Positions 11,851 to 23,150 of a DNA stretch of 64,000 nt are shown piece by piece. The translations under genes and the position numbers were made by a program. Below the pieces are notes generated by a model. It worked only from the letters and a program-made list of their open reading frames with translations, was not told the origin of the DNA and ran no database searches. The stretch spans positions 1,488,001 to 1,552,000 of the forward strand of contig JANVFP010000008.1 in the NCBI GenBank assembly GCA_027919835.1, read 5' to 3'. The stretch is from Lentinula raphanica. Its lineage: Eukaryota > Basidiomycota > Agaricomycetes > Agaricales > Omphalotaceae. Position 1 is the first letter of the stretch. Each line of letters begins with the position of its first letter.

Positions 11851-12062
11851 TGGGTAGTAGTCCGAATCCAGCTTGGTTTCTGCTGGTCTCACTTTAGCAC
11901 ATCGTACCTTCGGAGCACCCAAATAGATAATTGACTGATTGCATACACAGTCTTGTACAGTGGTATGCCCTATTATATGATTTTTGAGAAATATATATCT
12001 GACGTCGTACTCGAAGACCAGAAGAAGTCCATGTTCATGCTCGTTCTCGTCACATCACCCGA

Positions 12063-12530
12063 TCATTTCCATCCATTCCACACTGGCAACGGAACTGTTG
12101 TAGTTGGAAGCGGGATATACACTGTTGTTGGAGTTGGAAGCGGTGTATATACTGTCGTTGGGGTCGGAAGCGGGGTATACACTGTCGTTGGTGTATAGAC
12201 CAACGTCGGTGTCCATGTTGGCGTAGCCGTCCAGGATGTATAGGCGGGTATATGATAGGTCGGTTGTTGTTGGGGCGCTTTTTGGTGTCGGTGCCGATTC
12301 GCAGGGGTTGGCTTCGTTGACCTTCCAGTCCAATAATCTTGGTCGACTGACTGGGGTCGCTGAAGAGGTTGAGAGTAGGGAGTCACGAAGCACGGCGACC
12401 TTGACAAAGATGTACGATAAGGCTTTTTCTAAGGTCTGAACGATATCCATTGAACTCACATGCAAAACCTAGAGGCGGAAAGACTAGTTAGCGGAAATTG
12501 AAACATATCAAACAAGCATGTTGCGTACAT
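12063..12530 (-). CDS. small Pro/Thr/Tyr-rich protein, paralog 1 of 3
   Basis: A member of an apparently undescribed three-gene family. The proposed exons are 12529-12530 (the AT of the start codon), 12460-12468 (9 nt) and 12063-12399. Introns of 60 and 60 nt have GTACGC and GTGAGT donors and TAG and AAG acceptors. The total is 348 nt, 115 residues. No ATG occurs in the leader between the TATA-like element (12654-12660) and this site. The protein begins MFCMSPCF, has RPQSVDQDYWTGR near residue 20, and ends in a repeat of TPTTVYTPLP units. No signal peptide or known domain is visible. The gene model rests on the same structure recurring in both paralogs. Function unknown. Confidence 0.6.
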
Positions 12531-12653
12531 TGGTGCAAATTTCAAGAGTTGGAGCAAGAGTGCGCAGACAATGCAGAAAGCTCAAAGGTGAAATTACGGT
12601 TCAAAGGATTTGAGGTGGGATTCTCTATGGAGGCTGACTGAACAGATGTGCCC

Positions 12654-12660
12654 TTTTAAA
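12654..12660 (-). promoter_or_regulatory. TATA-like element of paralog 1
   Basis: On the minus strand the word TTTAAAA lies about 125 bases before the split start codon. The surrounding GTGC-CCTTTT and AGGGTCGG words match the upstream region of paralog 2, so the promoters are also related. Confidence 0.4.
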
Positions 12661-12668
12661 CTAGGGTC

Positions 12669-13856
12669 GGTGCCGCAAAGTTCACAACAAGGTAACAATC
12701 CTGTCTTCTCTTGGGGCAGTAACCGCGATTATTCCATATAAGGAAGATCCCTGAGTCTGCGCACACGGAGCATAGATGCAGGATCATTCCACAGTGCGAT
12801 CTGTCTCTCAAGTATAATCTGATCGCAAAGAAGTGTGACTATGTATACAATCTAACTATGATACTTTCATCGATAGCGCTCGAGCCCAAGGCCCCTACAA
12901 TCTGGTTTATTGGAGGAACTTGAAGACTTCGCGTTTCAAACCTTTAGACCAATCGTGAAGAAACAATTGCTGTCACCAAGGAGGAGACAGCCTTCATGCT
13001 CCTTGTAGTACTAGCACTAGTAGTAGTAGATGGTTTGATGGGCGCCTCTGAGCCCTCTTCCAAACTGCGACCATAGTGCAGCAATGGTGAGCGTCTAAAT
13101 CCTCAACAGCTCTTTTCTTACACTCTATTACTCAAGTCTTGACTCCGTCAGGTCATCTATTCGCCGAGTACAGCTGTGCAGCAGGATGCGACATGGTGCA
13201 TGAAGTTCTTATTTCGTCACACGATTAGGTTCAAACTGAGTACCGGGAAGTGATTGATTGGGTGTCCAACGGTGGTGCAGCCACTGATCACCAAAAATAT
13301 CCTCTTCGCGCCAATTGAGCGGAGGAGTCGATATGCCTTGCTGTGAGACTCCCCGTATGCATGTTCAGGAAGATTCGTAGAGATCCGAACCCAACGTAGA
13401 TTCAGGACCTCCCAAGACTTCGGAATCGACGTGTGTTAATCGACTTACATACAGAATCTCTGCTATGCCTTCGACCGGAACACTTTCTCAGTGGTGGGGA
13501 GCTTTGGCAATCTGTCACTGGCGATACTGTGTACAGTTTGGTGTACAGCTCTTCGGGATAGGACTCTGAGTCTGATCATTTTCCAGTGTGCACTGTGCAG
13601 TTCAAGTGTGCAGTTCGAGGCAGCTATTCGCTCAACAATGCTTTTCGCCACAGAATAAGTTATAATCGAGAAGCACTAGTATATGTACATCAGATATAGT
13701 ATCTGAAGCATATGGGATCTATTAATCAAAAAATCAAGAGATAGGCGCATGTTCATTCCAATATAGTCCAATTCTTCGATGGTATCACCCTTCTCCTCGT
13801 TCCCCTTTCTCCTCGTTCCCCCCTTTGCCTAATCATAGATTAATATAATAACTCAA
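12669..13856. other. intergenic between paralogs 1 and 2
   Basis: About 1.2 kb without a convincing gene. CCATATAAG near 12735 is TATA-like. Short repeated words around GTGTACAG and GTGCAGTTC occur near 13530-13610. I found no further family member here. Confidence 0.35.
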
Positions 13857-14394
13857 TCACAACCACACCGCCGGAAGTGGAGGGCCTACTGCAGAAATCG
13901 GCGTGCAAACGGCAGAGGGTGAATAGGTGACCATGGGTGGCGTACAGTGAACAGTGGTCGGTGTCCAAACCGGCGTAACCATCCAAGAGGGATAGAAATA
14001 ATACTGAGGAACGGGGGGAGGTCTGGCTGGGGCGACATATTGAGGCGCGGGTGTGGACGAACGCTTGTTAGAGCGTAGGAATACTTGTGGACCAGCCGGT
14101 GCAGGTGTCGGCGGTGCGGCTGGTGCGTTGTTAGAATTCGCTGGTTGACCGACAGTCAAACCTTCTCTAGCTACTAACGACTGAGGTCTTTCTAGAGGCG
14201 TCGGAGGTGGTAATGATGAATGATGGCAATGGCAAGAACTTGGAACGTAGAAACAGCTAATTGAAGACGTATGAGCAGTGGGTCCTTGTAGTTCGCTAAT
14301 GTGGACCAAGAAGGATCGCTTACTGGAAGGACCTTAATAGACGATGCATAAATGAAATGAAATATGGGATGATAGATTAAAATTCGGCGTACAT
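13857..14394 (-). CDS. small Pro/Thr/Tyr-rich protein, paralog 2 of 3
   Basis: The proposed exons are 14393-14394 (AT of the start codon), 14324-14332 (9 nt) and 13857-14256. The introns are 60 and 67 nt, with GTACGC and GTAAGC donors. The total is 411 nt, 136 residues. No ATG precedes the split one in the leader. The protein starts MSFHCFYVPSSCHCHH, so its N-terminus is Cys/His-rich. It then has LERPQSLVAREGLTVG and a Pro/Ala-rich middle, and ends with SWMVTPVWTPTTVHCTPPMV. The RPQS and W-TPTxV elements match paralog 1. An ATG inside the single long frame at 14309 is an alternative start but would ignore the conserved splice pattern. No known domain or signal peptide. Confidence 0.65.
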
Positions 14395-14560
14395 TGAGGG
14401 CAGGATTCTATCGCTGATAACAGTAAGGATATGAAGAGATATGAAGTTTCAGTTATTTGTTCGTAGCGTTTATGGGCTGTCAACTGAGGTTCAAGTTAGA
14501 TCGCAGTGGTTCGAATGGAAGGGGGAAGGTTAGCACTGGAAATGGCTGAATCAAGTGCAC

Positions 14561-14570
14561 CTTTATATGG
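14561..14570 (-). promoter_or_regulatory. TATA box of paralog 2
   Basis: On the minus strand CCATATAAAG is a good TATA box about 167 bases before the split start codon. It is followed by GTGCAC, aligned with the corresponding region of paralog 1. Confidence 0.5.
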
Positions 14571-15246
14571 CCATGAGATAGGGTCGGCGCTTTGCTTCGA
14601 CGGGGACAACTCGTACCAAACGTAACTTGATGAACAAAAAACAGTGGACTTGAAGGGGTGAATGGTCGTTAGTGGCACTGTTGAATCAGGTCTCAATTGT
14701 GTACGCCTTTACAAGTAGAACCATTTTAAGACCTTCGAATGCTATGACGAGTCCGTGAGTACTAAGTACAAGGCCGTGCTAGAATCCTCATGGACATGTG
14801 CACGACGCTGCACCTAATATGGAAGAGAAAGAAGATACATTACTAGTACGAAAAGTGCCACACCATAGTAGTACTACGCTTCCGCACCATGCAGCGTTGG
14901 CGTAAGATTCGGGATCATTGAGAGAAGATTACCAGAGAAGGAAGAGTGTATTGGCAGACATTGCTAGGTGATGCTCCATATAAGGCATCATTTGAACTTT
15001 GAGCTTACTTTGGAACAGTGATGAGTCTGGGGCTCTGACATTCTGAGGGTGATAATTTGGCGCCTAACAAACGCGGGTTCAGGCTTTCACCGTTGAAGCT
15101 AACAAACCACGGACAAACACTTATCCGATTTCGATTCATGAGCATGAAATGTCAATATAGTTACACGAACTATCTCGCCTTCTTTCCGTTATCGATAATG
15201 TGTTCCCTTCGATTCCGAACGACTCCATCATGGCAAAGCACCCCAC
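14571..15246. other. intergenic between paralogs 2 and 3
   Basis: Upstream region of paralog 2 and downstream region of paralog 3. It contains GATGCTCCATATAAGGCATC near 14970, another TATA-like word, but no coding sequence that I can support. Confidence 0.35.
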
Positions 15247-15820
15247 TTAATTCGAGCAACAATTCGAGCAACAGCTCGATACTGGACTGACCCACTGCGA
15301 TTGCAGTACGGGGGTGTATCCCATGCTCGGACTATACACGGTTGTCGGTGTATACGCCATCATCGGAGGCCAAACAGGCCACGGAGTAGTGAAAGTTGCG
15401 CTGCCTGCGCAGCACGGCGAGTGATAGACGTATGTGATCGTTGTGGACGTCTCGCCAGAGCCCATGCTACTCGGGGCATTGTTCGCAGGGACTGCTGAAG
15501 GAATTTCGGTGGCTGGTCGACCGGTCAAGTAAGCATGGTCAACAGAGCTGGGTCTGGGCATTGCAGCAGGCCCGGATGGTGGCGGGGATTAGAAGCTATT
15601 GGAGTTGGAGCAGATGGTGTAGCTGGGGTTGTTGTACAAGGCTGGCAATGACAGTGGCAGCACGTTTGAGGACGAGAGTGGGTACAACTTGATTATGGAA
15701 CGGTTATGAGGGAGAGGTAGGACAATCATTTAAAGGCCTCACCAATGGAACCTGGAAGACATGAATGAGTGAGCTACATGAAATGGATTTGGAGTTGGAA
15801 TGGTCACCGTACACTGACAT
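15247..15820 (-). CDS. small Pro/Thr/Tyr-rich protein, paralog 3 of 3 (extra intron or frameshift)
   Basis: The first exons follow the family pattern: AT at 15819-15820, a 67-nt intron with donor GTCAGT, a 9-nt exon at 15743-15751, then a 55-nt intron and an exon starting at 15687. Read on directly, the third exon gives MFHCCTHSRPQTCCHCHC and stops at 15525 after 57 residues, while the conserved SVDHAYLTGRP and YTPTTVYSP part lies in another frame. A third intron from 15663 to 15554 (donor GTGCTG, acceptor CCCAG, 110 nt) would join them in frame and give 113 residues, close to paralog 1. Otherwise the gene carries a frameshift. I cannot decide between these from sequence alone. Confidence 0.5.
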
Positions 15821-16282
15821 GGTATTCGCTGGCTTGAGAGTCGAGTAATTGAAAGGTGTTTCGAATAGCAGTCTGAAGTAGTTGGCTGAGGATACCTTAG
15901 AAGTTAGAACCTTTAACAACTTAGTGTGTTACATTACCTTCGTGCATGTTATGATTTAGGTCATAAAGTAGTCGATGAATCCTTCTGGTGCACCTCGTGG
16001 TACTTGAGTATAATAAAAGCAATTCTGAGCCTGGAAACGCACCATCATAATTCTGGCTTGATCGTTAACCTGATTAGCCGTCTTTGTAGTCCAAGGATAA
16101 GCGCTAGCTTTCGTTCGTGAATGAGGTCCAACGTCGTCGTGGTAGTGGCGCAACAAGTTGAAACTTTTGTCAAGTGTTGACGGTGAGCAATCAGCGCGCG
16201 CTCACGTGCAGCCCGAGCGCGTTCAAACTTCAACTTCAATTGTTATATGCTACACAACTTACGAACCATCCACCACATTATA
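15821..16282. other. divergent promoter region of paralog 3 and chitin synthase
   Basis: Two genes are transcribed outward from this 460-bp stretch. On the minus strand GTTAAAGG near 15913 is a weak TATA-like word for paralog 3. No coding sequence is seen. Confidence 0.35.
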
Positions 16283-19200
16283 ATGGCGTTTCACCGACTC
16301 AACTCTTACGACGACGAACTCACCGCCTCTGATCACAACAACTATCCATCTCCCTATCCATCTCCCTTCGACGATTCAGACGATATCGCGGATGAATATG
16401 ATTATGGCCCTTCCAGCGCGGAAGGTTCTGGAAATCACACTTACGCTGGACCCGAACTTGCAGGACAGTCACCGAGTTCAATTCCCAGATATCAACCAGG
16501 TCAATATCTCGCACCGATCCATACAGGAGAAACCCTACAACTTGACCAGGATCCAACACTTTACTCCCACAGTACTAATCCTTCTACGATTTCCTATGGA
16601 CAACATCAGGATGCACATCCGTATGATAACCCTGGCTCAGAGGAATACTACGCCTATGGACCCGAAGTGATTCCTTATCCTGGCTCAGCTCAATCCTATG
16701 CTTCTCATTCCTATACATCCGCTGGTTCCGGTTATTCATCTGCGACTGGGTATCGAAGCCTTCCTCCTCCTCGATCACGCTCTCCGACTCCCGCTGGAGA
16801 CGATGAAGATTACTATGTCGTAGGAAATGATAGCTATCACTATACAGGAGGGCTGCAAGACCCCGAAAAGGCTTACAGCTATGACACTCATTCACCCTAT
16901 GGTTCACAATATGCATACGACTCTTCCGCTCTACCGACTCCGACCGAACCTATCACTCCTGTTGAGACAAGGCATTTTGGGCCCGCGCCAAGCGGGCGAG
17001 TGACCCGTAGACACAACATGAAGAAACGAGTACAGCTTACCAGGGGCAATCTGGTGTTGGAGCTCCCTGTCCCTCCCAATCTGGTCTTGCCACGAATGGG
17101 AGAGCCAGAGATGATGCAAACACGATATACAGCTGTGACGTGTGATCCAGACGAGTTCTCAAAGCAGGGTTTCTCCTTGAGGCAGGTCGAGATGAGGAGG
17201 ACGACGGAACTGTTTATCGTGATTACGATGTATAATGTGCGTGATATCAAGTAAACCGTCGATGCATTACTCACTCCATGTTACAGGAAGACGAAATACT
17301 ATTTTGTCGAACTGTCTATGGCGTTATGAAGAATATCCAACATCTATGCACGCGAAAAAGCTCGCAGACGTGGGGAGCTGATGCCTGGAAGAAGGTAGTG
17401 GAAGTCGTACCATCTTAACCCTCAACCGGCTAATCTTGCTCTGACATAGGTAGTTGTCTGTATCGTCGCTGACGGACGAAAGAAGATACACCCTCGCGTC
17501 CTGGACTGCCTCACCCTTCTAGGAGTCTACCAGCCAGGCCCTTACATGAAGAACTTCATCGACGACAAGGAGGTTACCGCGCACTTGTTTGAATACACCG
17601 CGTCATTTGGGTTGGACCCGAATCTACATTTCAAATACCCAGATAAAGGTATTGTACCCACGCAGATCATATTCTGCATGAAGGAGAAGAACCAGAGAAA
17701 AATCAACAGTCACAGGTGGTTCTTCAATGCCTTTGCAAGTGTTCTACAGGCGAGTCGTGTTTCAAGTCTGGGCCAACTTAACGATGGACATTGATTGTCC
17801 ATGTCGTCCAGCCAAACGTTTGTGTCCTTTTAGACGTTGGAACACGTCCCGGGAACAAGAGTATCTACCGCCTCTGGAAAACATTCGACCTAAACTCGAA
17901 TGTAGCCGGTGCTTGTGGTGAGATTTCTGCCTACAAGGGCAAAAATTGGTCTTTACTTCTGAACCCGCTCGGTATGCCGATATTGCCTCTGCAACAACCG
18001 TTCAACCCTCATTTCGCACAGTTGCGGCACAGAACTTCGAATACAAGATTAGCTGTATATTGGACAAACCCACTGAGAGTTTGTTTGGATATATTAGTGT
18101 ACTTGTACGTCTACAGCCTCATTCTTCCGATTGTTGGCGCTCAATTCTTTGCATCGATCAGCCAGGCGCGTTCTCTGCCTACAGGTAAGAGCTCAAGTTC
18201 GTACCCACTATCGATTACTGGTCATCATGTTCGTTTAGATATATCGCGCTACAGAACGATGAAAAGGGTGTTGGTCCACTGGCGTCTTATTTCAAGGGCG
18301 AAGTTCTCCACGGGCGTGACACAGATATCTATACTTCCAATATGTGTGGGTATCATCTGCTCGGTCTTACTGAAACCATCTGACTGCTTTTGGTGCACAG
18401 ACCTCGCTGAAGATGTAAACATCCTTTTTGCTTTCCGCATCTTGCTGATTTTCTCAACGTTCATCTGGACAGCGTATTCTGTGCTTTGAGCTCGTGGCAA
18501 AAGCGCATTCAAATTGGTACATCTCTCTGTGTCTCTTCTATCGACGAATGGTCATAAAATATGTCCTTGTAGGATATTGAAATATGTTAAAGGCGCTGTC
18601 GGCGAGACTGACGTTCCCGACACTCTCCCAGAGTTCATCAGCCAGCGACGACGGTGGTTAAATGGCTCGTTCTTCGCTGCAACGTATGCAATTACTCATG
18701 TCGGACAAATCCTGCGTTCAGGACACAGTGCAGCGAGGAAGGTTGTGCTGCTATTTGAAACGGTCTATAATATTATCAATATCATATTCGCTTGGTTCAG
18801 CATCGTGCGTTGATCTTTTCATCTTCTTCCTGTCTGGTCGAACTCATGGTGTTCTTGTAGGGAAATTTCTATCTCTTCTTTGTGAGCTACCTACTATCAA
18901 ACTGTAGGAAATTTCTCTGACCGAGGGTCCTAGGTTGTGTTGACATCTTCGTTAGAAGATGAATCTTTTGAGATGACCTGGATCAAAGATGTCAATCCTA
19001 TCATACAGGTGAGCTCCGTACATTCGACGACACGTTTGTAGCAGACTTTGACCTCCCATGATAGTACTTTCTAGCATTCATGATTGGAGCATGTTTCTTA
19101 TTCTCCATGGGCAATAAGCCTCAAGCGTGAGTCATTCCGAGTCATGGATTACTGTAAGCGCGACGAATGTTGATACGGGGACAGGTCTAAATTCAAGTAC

Positions 19201-20468
19201 TTCCTGATGACTATTCTTCTTGGCCTTTCAATGGTATACATGTCCTATGCAGCAATCAAATGTTCGATAAAAGCTGCAGAGCAAGGAGGAAGCGCCAATT
19301 CAGTAATGCTCTTCAGCGTAATCATAACTTACGGGTGTGAGTTCCGCTGAATCTTCTTTTGCACTATCTACCGTTCTTCGGCCGACTCATGGAAAACTAG
19401 TATGGGCTACAAGTAGCATCCTGGCGTTTGATCCCTGGCATATGCTCACCAGCTTTATTCCATACATGTTGCTCTCTCCGACATATATCAACATATTGAA
19501 CATATATGCATTCTCAAACCTCGACGACGTGGGTTACTTCATTTTCGTGCGGTCAACTGAACAGAATTGTTGACGCCCCCCTTCGTGTCGTAGATATCTT
19601 GGGGAACGAAACAGGACTCTTCGGTAGAGATTGACCTCGGAGCGGTAATGAACAACGGGAAATCTCAGGTCGATGTAGAGGTGCTCTCAACGGCAGCCGA
19701 CGTCAACGAGATCTATCAGGAAGCTATACAGAACTTGAAGCAAAGAAAGATGAAAAAAGTTGCTGTGAATACAAGACGCGCAAAAACACCGATGCTAAGT
19801 GCGGCGGAAAAAGAGCAGGCTGCCAAAGATTATTATGCAAATGTCAGAACAAATGTACGTCCTTGTGAACAAGGGTTTGCTATTAGAGTCGAAGGTTGAC
19901 GCTGATGATTCTCTAGGTCCTGCTTCTCTGGGTCATATCTAATGTATGTCCATGTGGCATATCAGTTATACCCCTCTAGTGGCTCATTGGTATTCACAGT
20001 GTCTCTTGATCATTGCCATATTGAAGGGCAGTGATACCTCTGGAACGTTTGGAGATTCAAATTCCACTGGTCGAGTCAAGGCATATCTGGTTTTCATACT
20101 CGTGTTTACCACCATGAGTAACCTCGTAGTACGTTTGCTCTTCCAAGCGTTTGGCATATTCTCTTCGTTACTGATAGAATGTCCAGCGATTCATAGGTTC
20201 TACTTTCTATCTTCTGGTTAGATTAATAACAGGTTAATGATAATGGAGGTTCGATTTATGTACATTGGATATATGTTCAGCTTATGACAAAGAGTCAACG
20301 AGTAAAGAATCACGACATTATGCCGTTCAGTCTTGTCGAGTTCGACGAGACGAACAGCGATACTTCGACGGGCTGCTCACTGGACCCATACATCGACCGG
20401 CACACATTCCTCAACGTTATAGTTTGGATGATCTGGCTGCGGTTGAGAGACCAAATCTAAGCGATTGA
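16283..20468 (+). CDS. chitin synthase, division I (class I-III type)
   Basis: A membrane-bound family 2 glycosyltransferase that polymerises GlcNAc from UDP-GlcNAc into chitin. The first exons join exactly: 16283-17236, 17287-17394, 17450-17749, 17812-17971, 18022-18104, 18162-18184, 18239-18345 and 18401-18414; more follow to 20468. The N-terminal 230 residues are Tyr/Pro/Ser-rich and disordered. The catalytic part includes [78 protein letters not shown] and the product-binding QRRRWLNGS. Several C-terminal membrane helices follow (for example [13 protein letters not shown]). Two exons are very small (23 and 14 nt), and one intron (17750-17811) appears to use a GC donor. The first ATG of the long frame at 16247 is possible, but [13 protein letters not shown] at 16283 is more usual. 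Confidence 0.92.
17750..17811 (+). other. GC-AG intron in the chitin synthase gene
   Basis: The coding frame needs the join [14 protein letters not shown]. The bases at the left edge are CAG|GCGAGT and at the right edge GTCCAG|CC. This gives a 62-nt intron with a GC donor. No GT donor nearby preserves both the frame and the conserved residues. Confidence 0.75.
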
Positions 20469-22104
20469 CTGGAACTGCTGAAATATTAGGGCAAATTGCC
20501 CAAGCATCTGCATGGTAGTCCCCTGTAAGGACGGGTCCATCAGTTGGTGAATATCCACTTCCTTCAGGATAAGGATTTGCCTAGAAAGCGGAAAATTCAT
20601 ATTCACCCATTGAGATCGAGTAGGGCAGATCACAACTCACGACGGTACAAAAATTAGGGTAATCCGGGAGATCATTCGGTATTGTCGAACGGGTTTGGAA
20701 TAGAACGCTTATCCCTGCAACGAGATTGAGGCTGAGCATCAGAGAAGCTCCTTCGAGATTGGAGACTGAAGGAATCAGATAGCCAGCCCCAGTGCCGCTG
20801 AACGAAAGACCAGTCCAGGTAACATTACAGTCTTGACAAGCCTATGACAAGAATGGCAGGGTTTAGAAACCGGCAACCATATTCTTGAAACAAGCAACGT
20901 CGTACCGAGATAAGTGAAAAAGTCGTATCTCCATCAACCAAGATGTCGATGATGTGTAAAGCCGAACCTTCGTACCCACCGCTGGAAGTCGGAGGCTCCT
21001 TTGGGGTGGCATAGAGGGTGAAATCGGATATATTTAACCAGCTGGGGACGTTCAGGTCCAGGCAGTCGCTGCTGTATGTTTCCTGGGGCACATTGTTTAC
21101 GTAGACTGATAAACGATTTGCGTCCCCACAAAAGAAGTCCCGGTTCGCATTGCAGGTCATCGCACACTCGGAATCTGCAACTTGGGCTGCTGAACCAGTG
21201 TTATTGCCACACCCTTGAGTCAGACATTCAGATACTCATGTATGGGACTAAAAGGAGAGATGTAACATACAACATTCGTCGCCAAATTCCGTACCCATCG
21301 TATTGTATTCATAGAATGCGCACGTATCTGCACAAGTGGGAGGGCTCACGGAATTCGAAGGGGGCTCGACTTGTACACCGAGGGTTCGATCGCTTGTGTC
21401 ATCCCTAGAAGAGTGTTGTCATTCTAAGTATTCGGAATACTGACAGGGAATTATTGAGCACTGCTTACACAAAGCATCCACTATATGTCCAATAACTTTT
21501 GTACAAGGGAGAAGGGCTCGAAGGTACATTGAGATCTCCGTTCCAATAGACATCCATGCGGTTAGGACCTCCGCAAGTTTCAAATGCATCGCCGGTGCAT
21601 GGCATGCTACAATCGCCAGAAGAAGTCTCTTGTGAACCATCTTCATGCAGGACCTCGTCGCAATCTGTGTTGAGCAACTCATCCTATTACATTCCCAAGC
21701 CCGATGCAAAAATCTGAGCTCACAGCATTCGCCGCCGTACTCGACACCTGCGTACGCCCAGTTGTTAGAGATGCAATATTCAACGCATCCTTCTACAGTC
21801 ATTGTTTCGGTTGGAAGTCCGCTGTTGACAGTCAGTAGTCGACCTGCCGAGGTATTGTCACTGCAGGAAACAAGAGGAATGAATACTTTCACGGCAACAG
21901 TAAATATTGAATGTTACATGAAGCATGAAACAAATGCCCAACCACTGGGAATACTGGCTTGTCGAGGGATCTTGATAGAATCCCCAGTAGAAACTGCAGT
22001 CTTGAAGATGAAGGATTAGTAGTGAGGCAGAGTCATACGCAGGAAAGCAGGCTAACCGTTGAACGCGCAAGAGCGATGATTGCCAAGAGATATCTGAGAA
22101 ACAT
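20377..22104 (-). CDS. secreted WSC-domain protein
   Basis: A multi-exon secreted protein with two WSC domains, Cys-rich modules thought to bind carbohydrate. The start at 22104 gives MFLRYLLAIIALARS, a good signal peptide. WSC 1 runs from SCF-DNTSAGRLL through ECC, then SMPCTGDAFETCGGPNRMDV. WSC 2 contains TGSAAQVADSECAMTCNAN and FCGDANRLSVYVN. The C-terminal part has LNISDFTLYATP, a trailing CQDCNVTWTGLSF segment and YPEGSGYSPTDGP, which I do not recognise. The 3' end is uncertain: the frame after the last intron stays open to a stop at 20377, which would overlap the end of the chitin synthase gene by about 90 bp on the other strand. A cell-wall-associated role fits the domains and the neighbour but is inference. 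Confidence 0.75.
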
Positions 22105-23150
22105 ACTGAAGCTTCGAAGGTATCCGAACGTTTCTTCACTCGTGGCAAGCACTGGAAGAGCTTATATGAAAAAATATGGGGAGGCATCAATAGCCAAGCC
22201 TTTCGAACTCACATAGTCTGAACTTCGACTTGTCGCCCTATCTTCTGATGTGGATCGGAGAGGCAGTCTGACGTCGATGAAGTTCGACTCAGGCCACCAG
22301 CATGTATTCAGTAAGAGTGACCGTCGACTAGCCAGGAACGCTAATCATTTGGATATGGCATAACCTCAAAACTAGCCATCGATTGGTTCAATGCGAAGTG
22401 GCTGCATTTTATATCAAAGGTACGCACTGGCAGCCCAACTGAAGTCAGATTTGTCAGATGTGAAGGCTCTATGTAGTATGCTCGACGTCTCTTCATGATT
22501 CCAGGTGTCAGCAGCTGACATTCGTCTATGCAAAACGATTGAATATGCTTTGAGCTTGCTCTTTGTCCCAAATTCGAGTGGTTGTAGATGTGATTGCTTT
22601 AACCAGCAGGGTCTTGATATGGTCGAGTTCCTCCTGCAACGGCTGTTGAAGCTGCAAAATGGATAACAAAGGTCAAGAAAGACGCTGTAGGATGAGAGAG
22701 AGAGACCAGCATTGGTTCAAATTGGACTGCCAAAGTACAAGGGAGAAACAGCGCCTAGGATCTTCTAGACAATAGGCAAATTCAATAATGAAGCTGAAGA
22801 ATCACGAAGACTCAGAGAGGACCTGAGAAGGTCACCATCGTGCGAAAGAAGACATTGACACCATGATCCACACTTGAAATGTACATTCTCCGAGTCAGCT
22901 ATCTTGACGCATTCATGATCCAGCACTATCGGTGCTCAGAGGGTGATTGTTGGACTATTCTTTCCTCCCGTTTTCAATCCCACTTAAAGCCGTCCCATGA
23001 ATTTCGTTTTCTAAACCAGCACCGCGGCACGGGTCGAAACTGTCAATTGGAAACACAACGTTTGTTGTGTTGGTCTATCGATGTTTAGTCAAACTTCAAT
23101 TTTAGGCGGGAAATGGCACAGAAGATGGTGGTCGGAAGCAAGGATAGCAT
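22105..23150. other. intergenic, no gene seen
   Basis: About 1 kb between the WSC gene and the 3' end of the R3H-type gene. Frames are short and lack coding character. It probably holds the WSC gene promoter. Confidence 0.4.

Noticed and set aside
12055..12465. 136-codon frame overlapping paralog 1
   Set aside because: It overlaps paralog 1 on the same strand in another frame; the paralogs conserve the frame with RPQS and TPTTVYTP instead.
22879..23088. 69-codon plus-strand frame upstream of the R3H gene end
   Set aside because: No coding character and no spliceable continuation.
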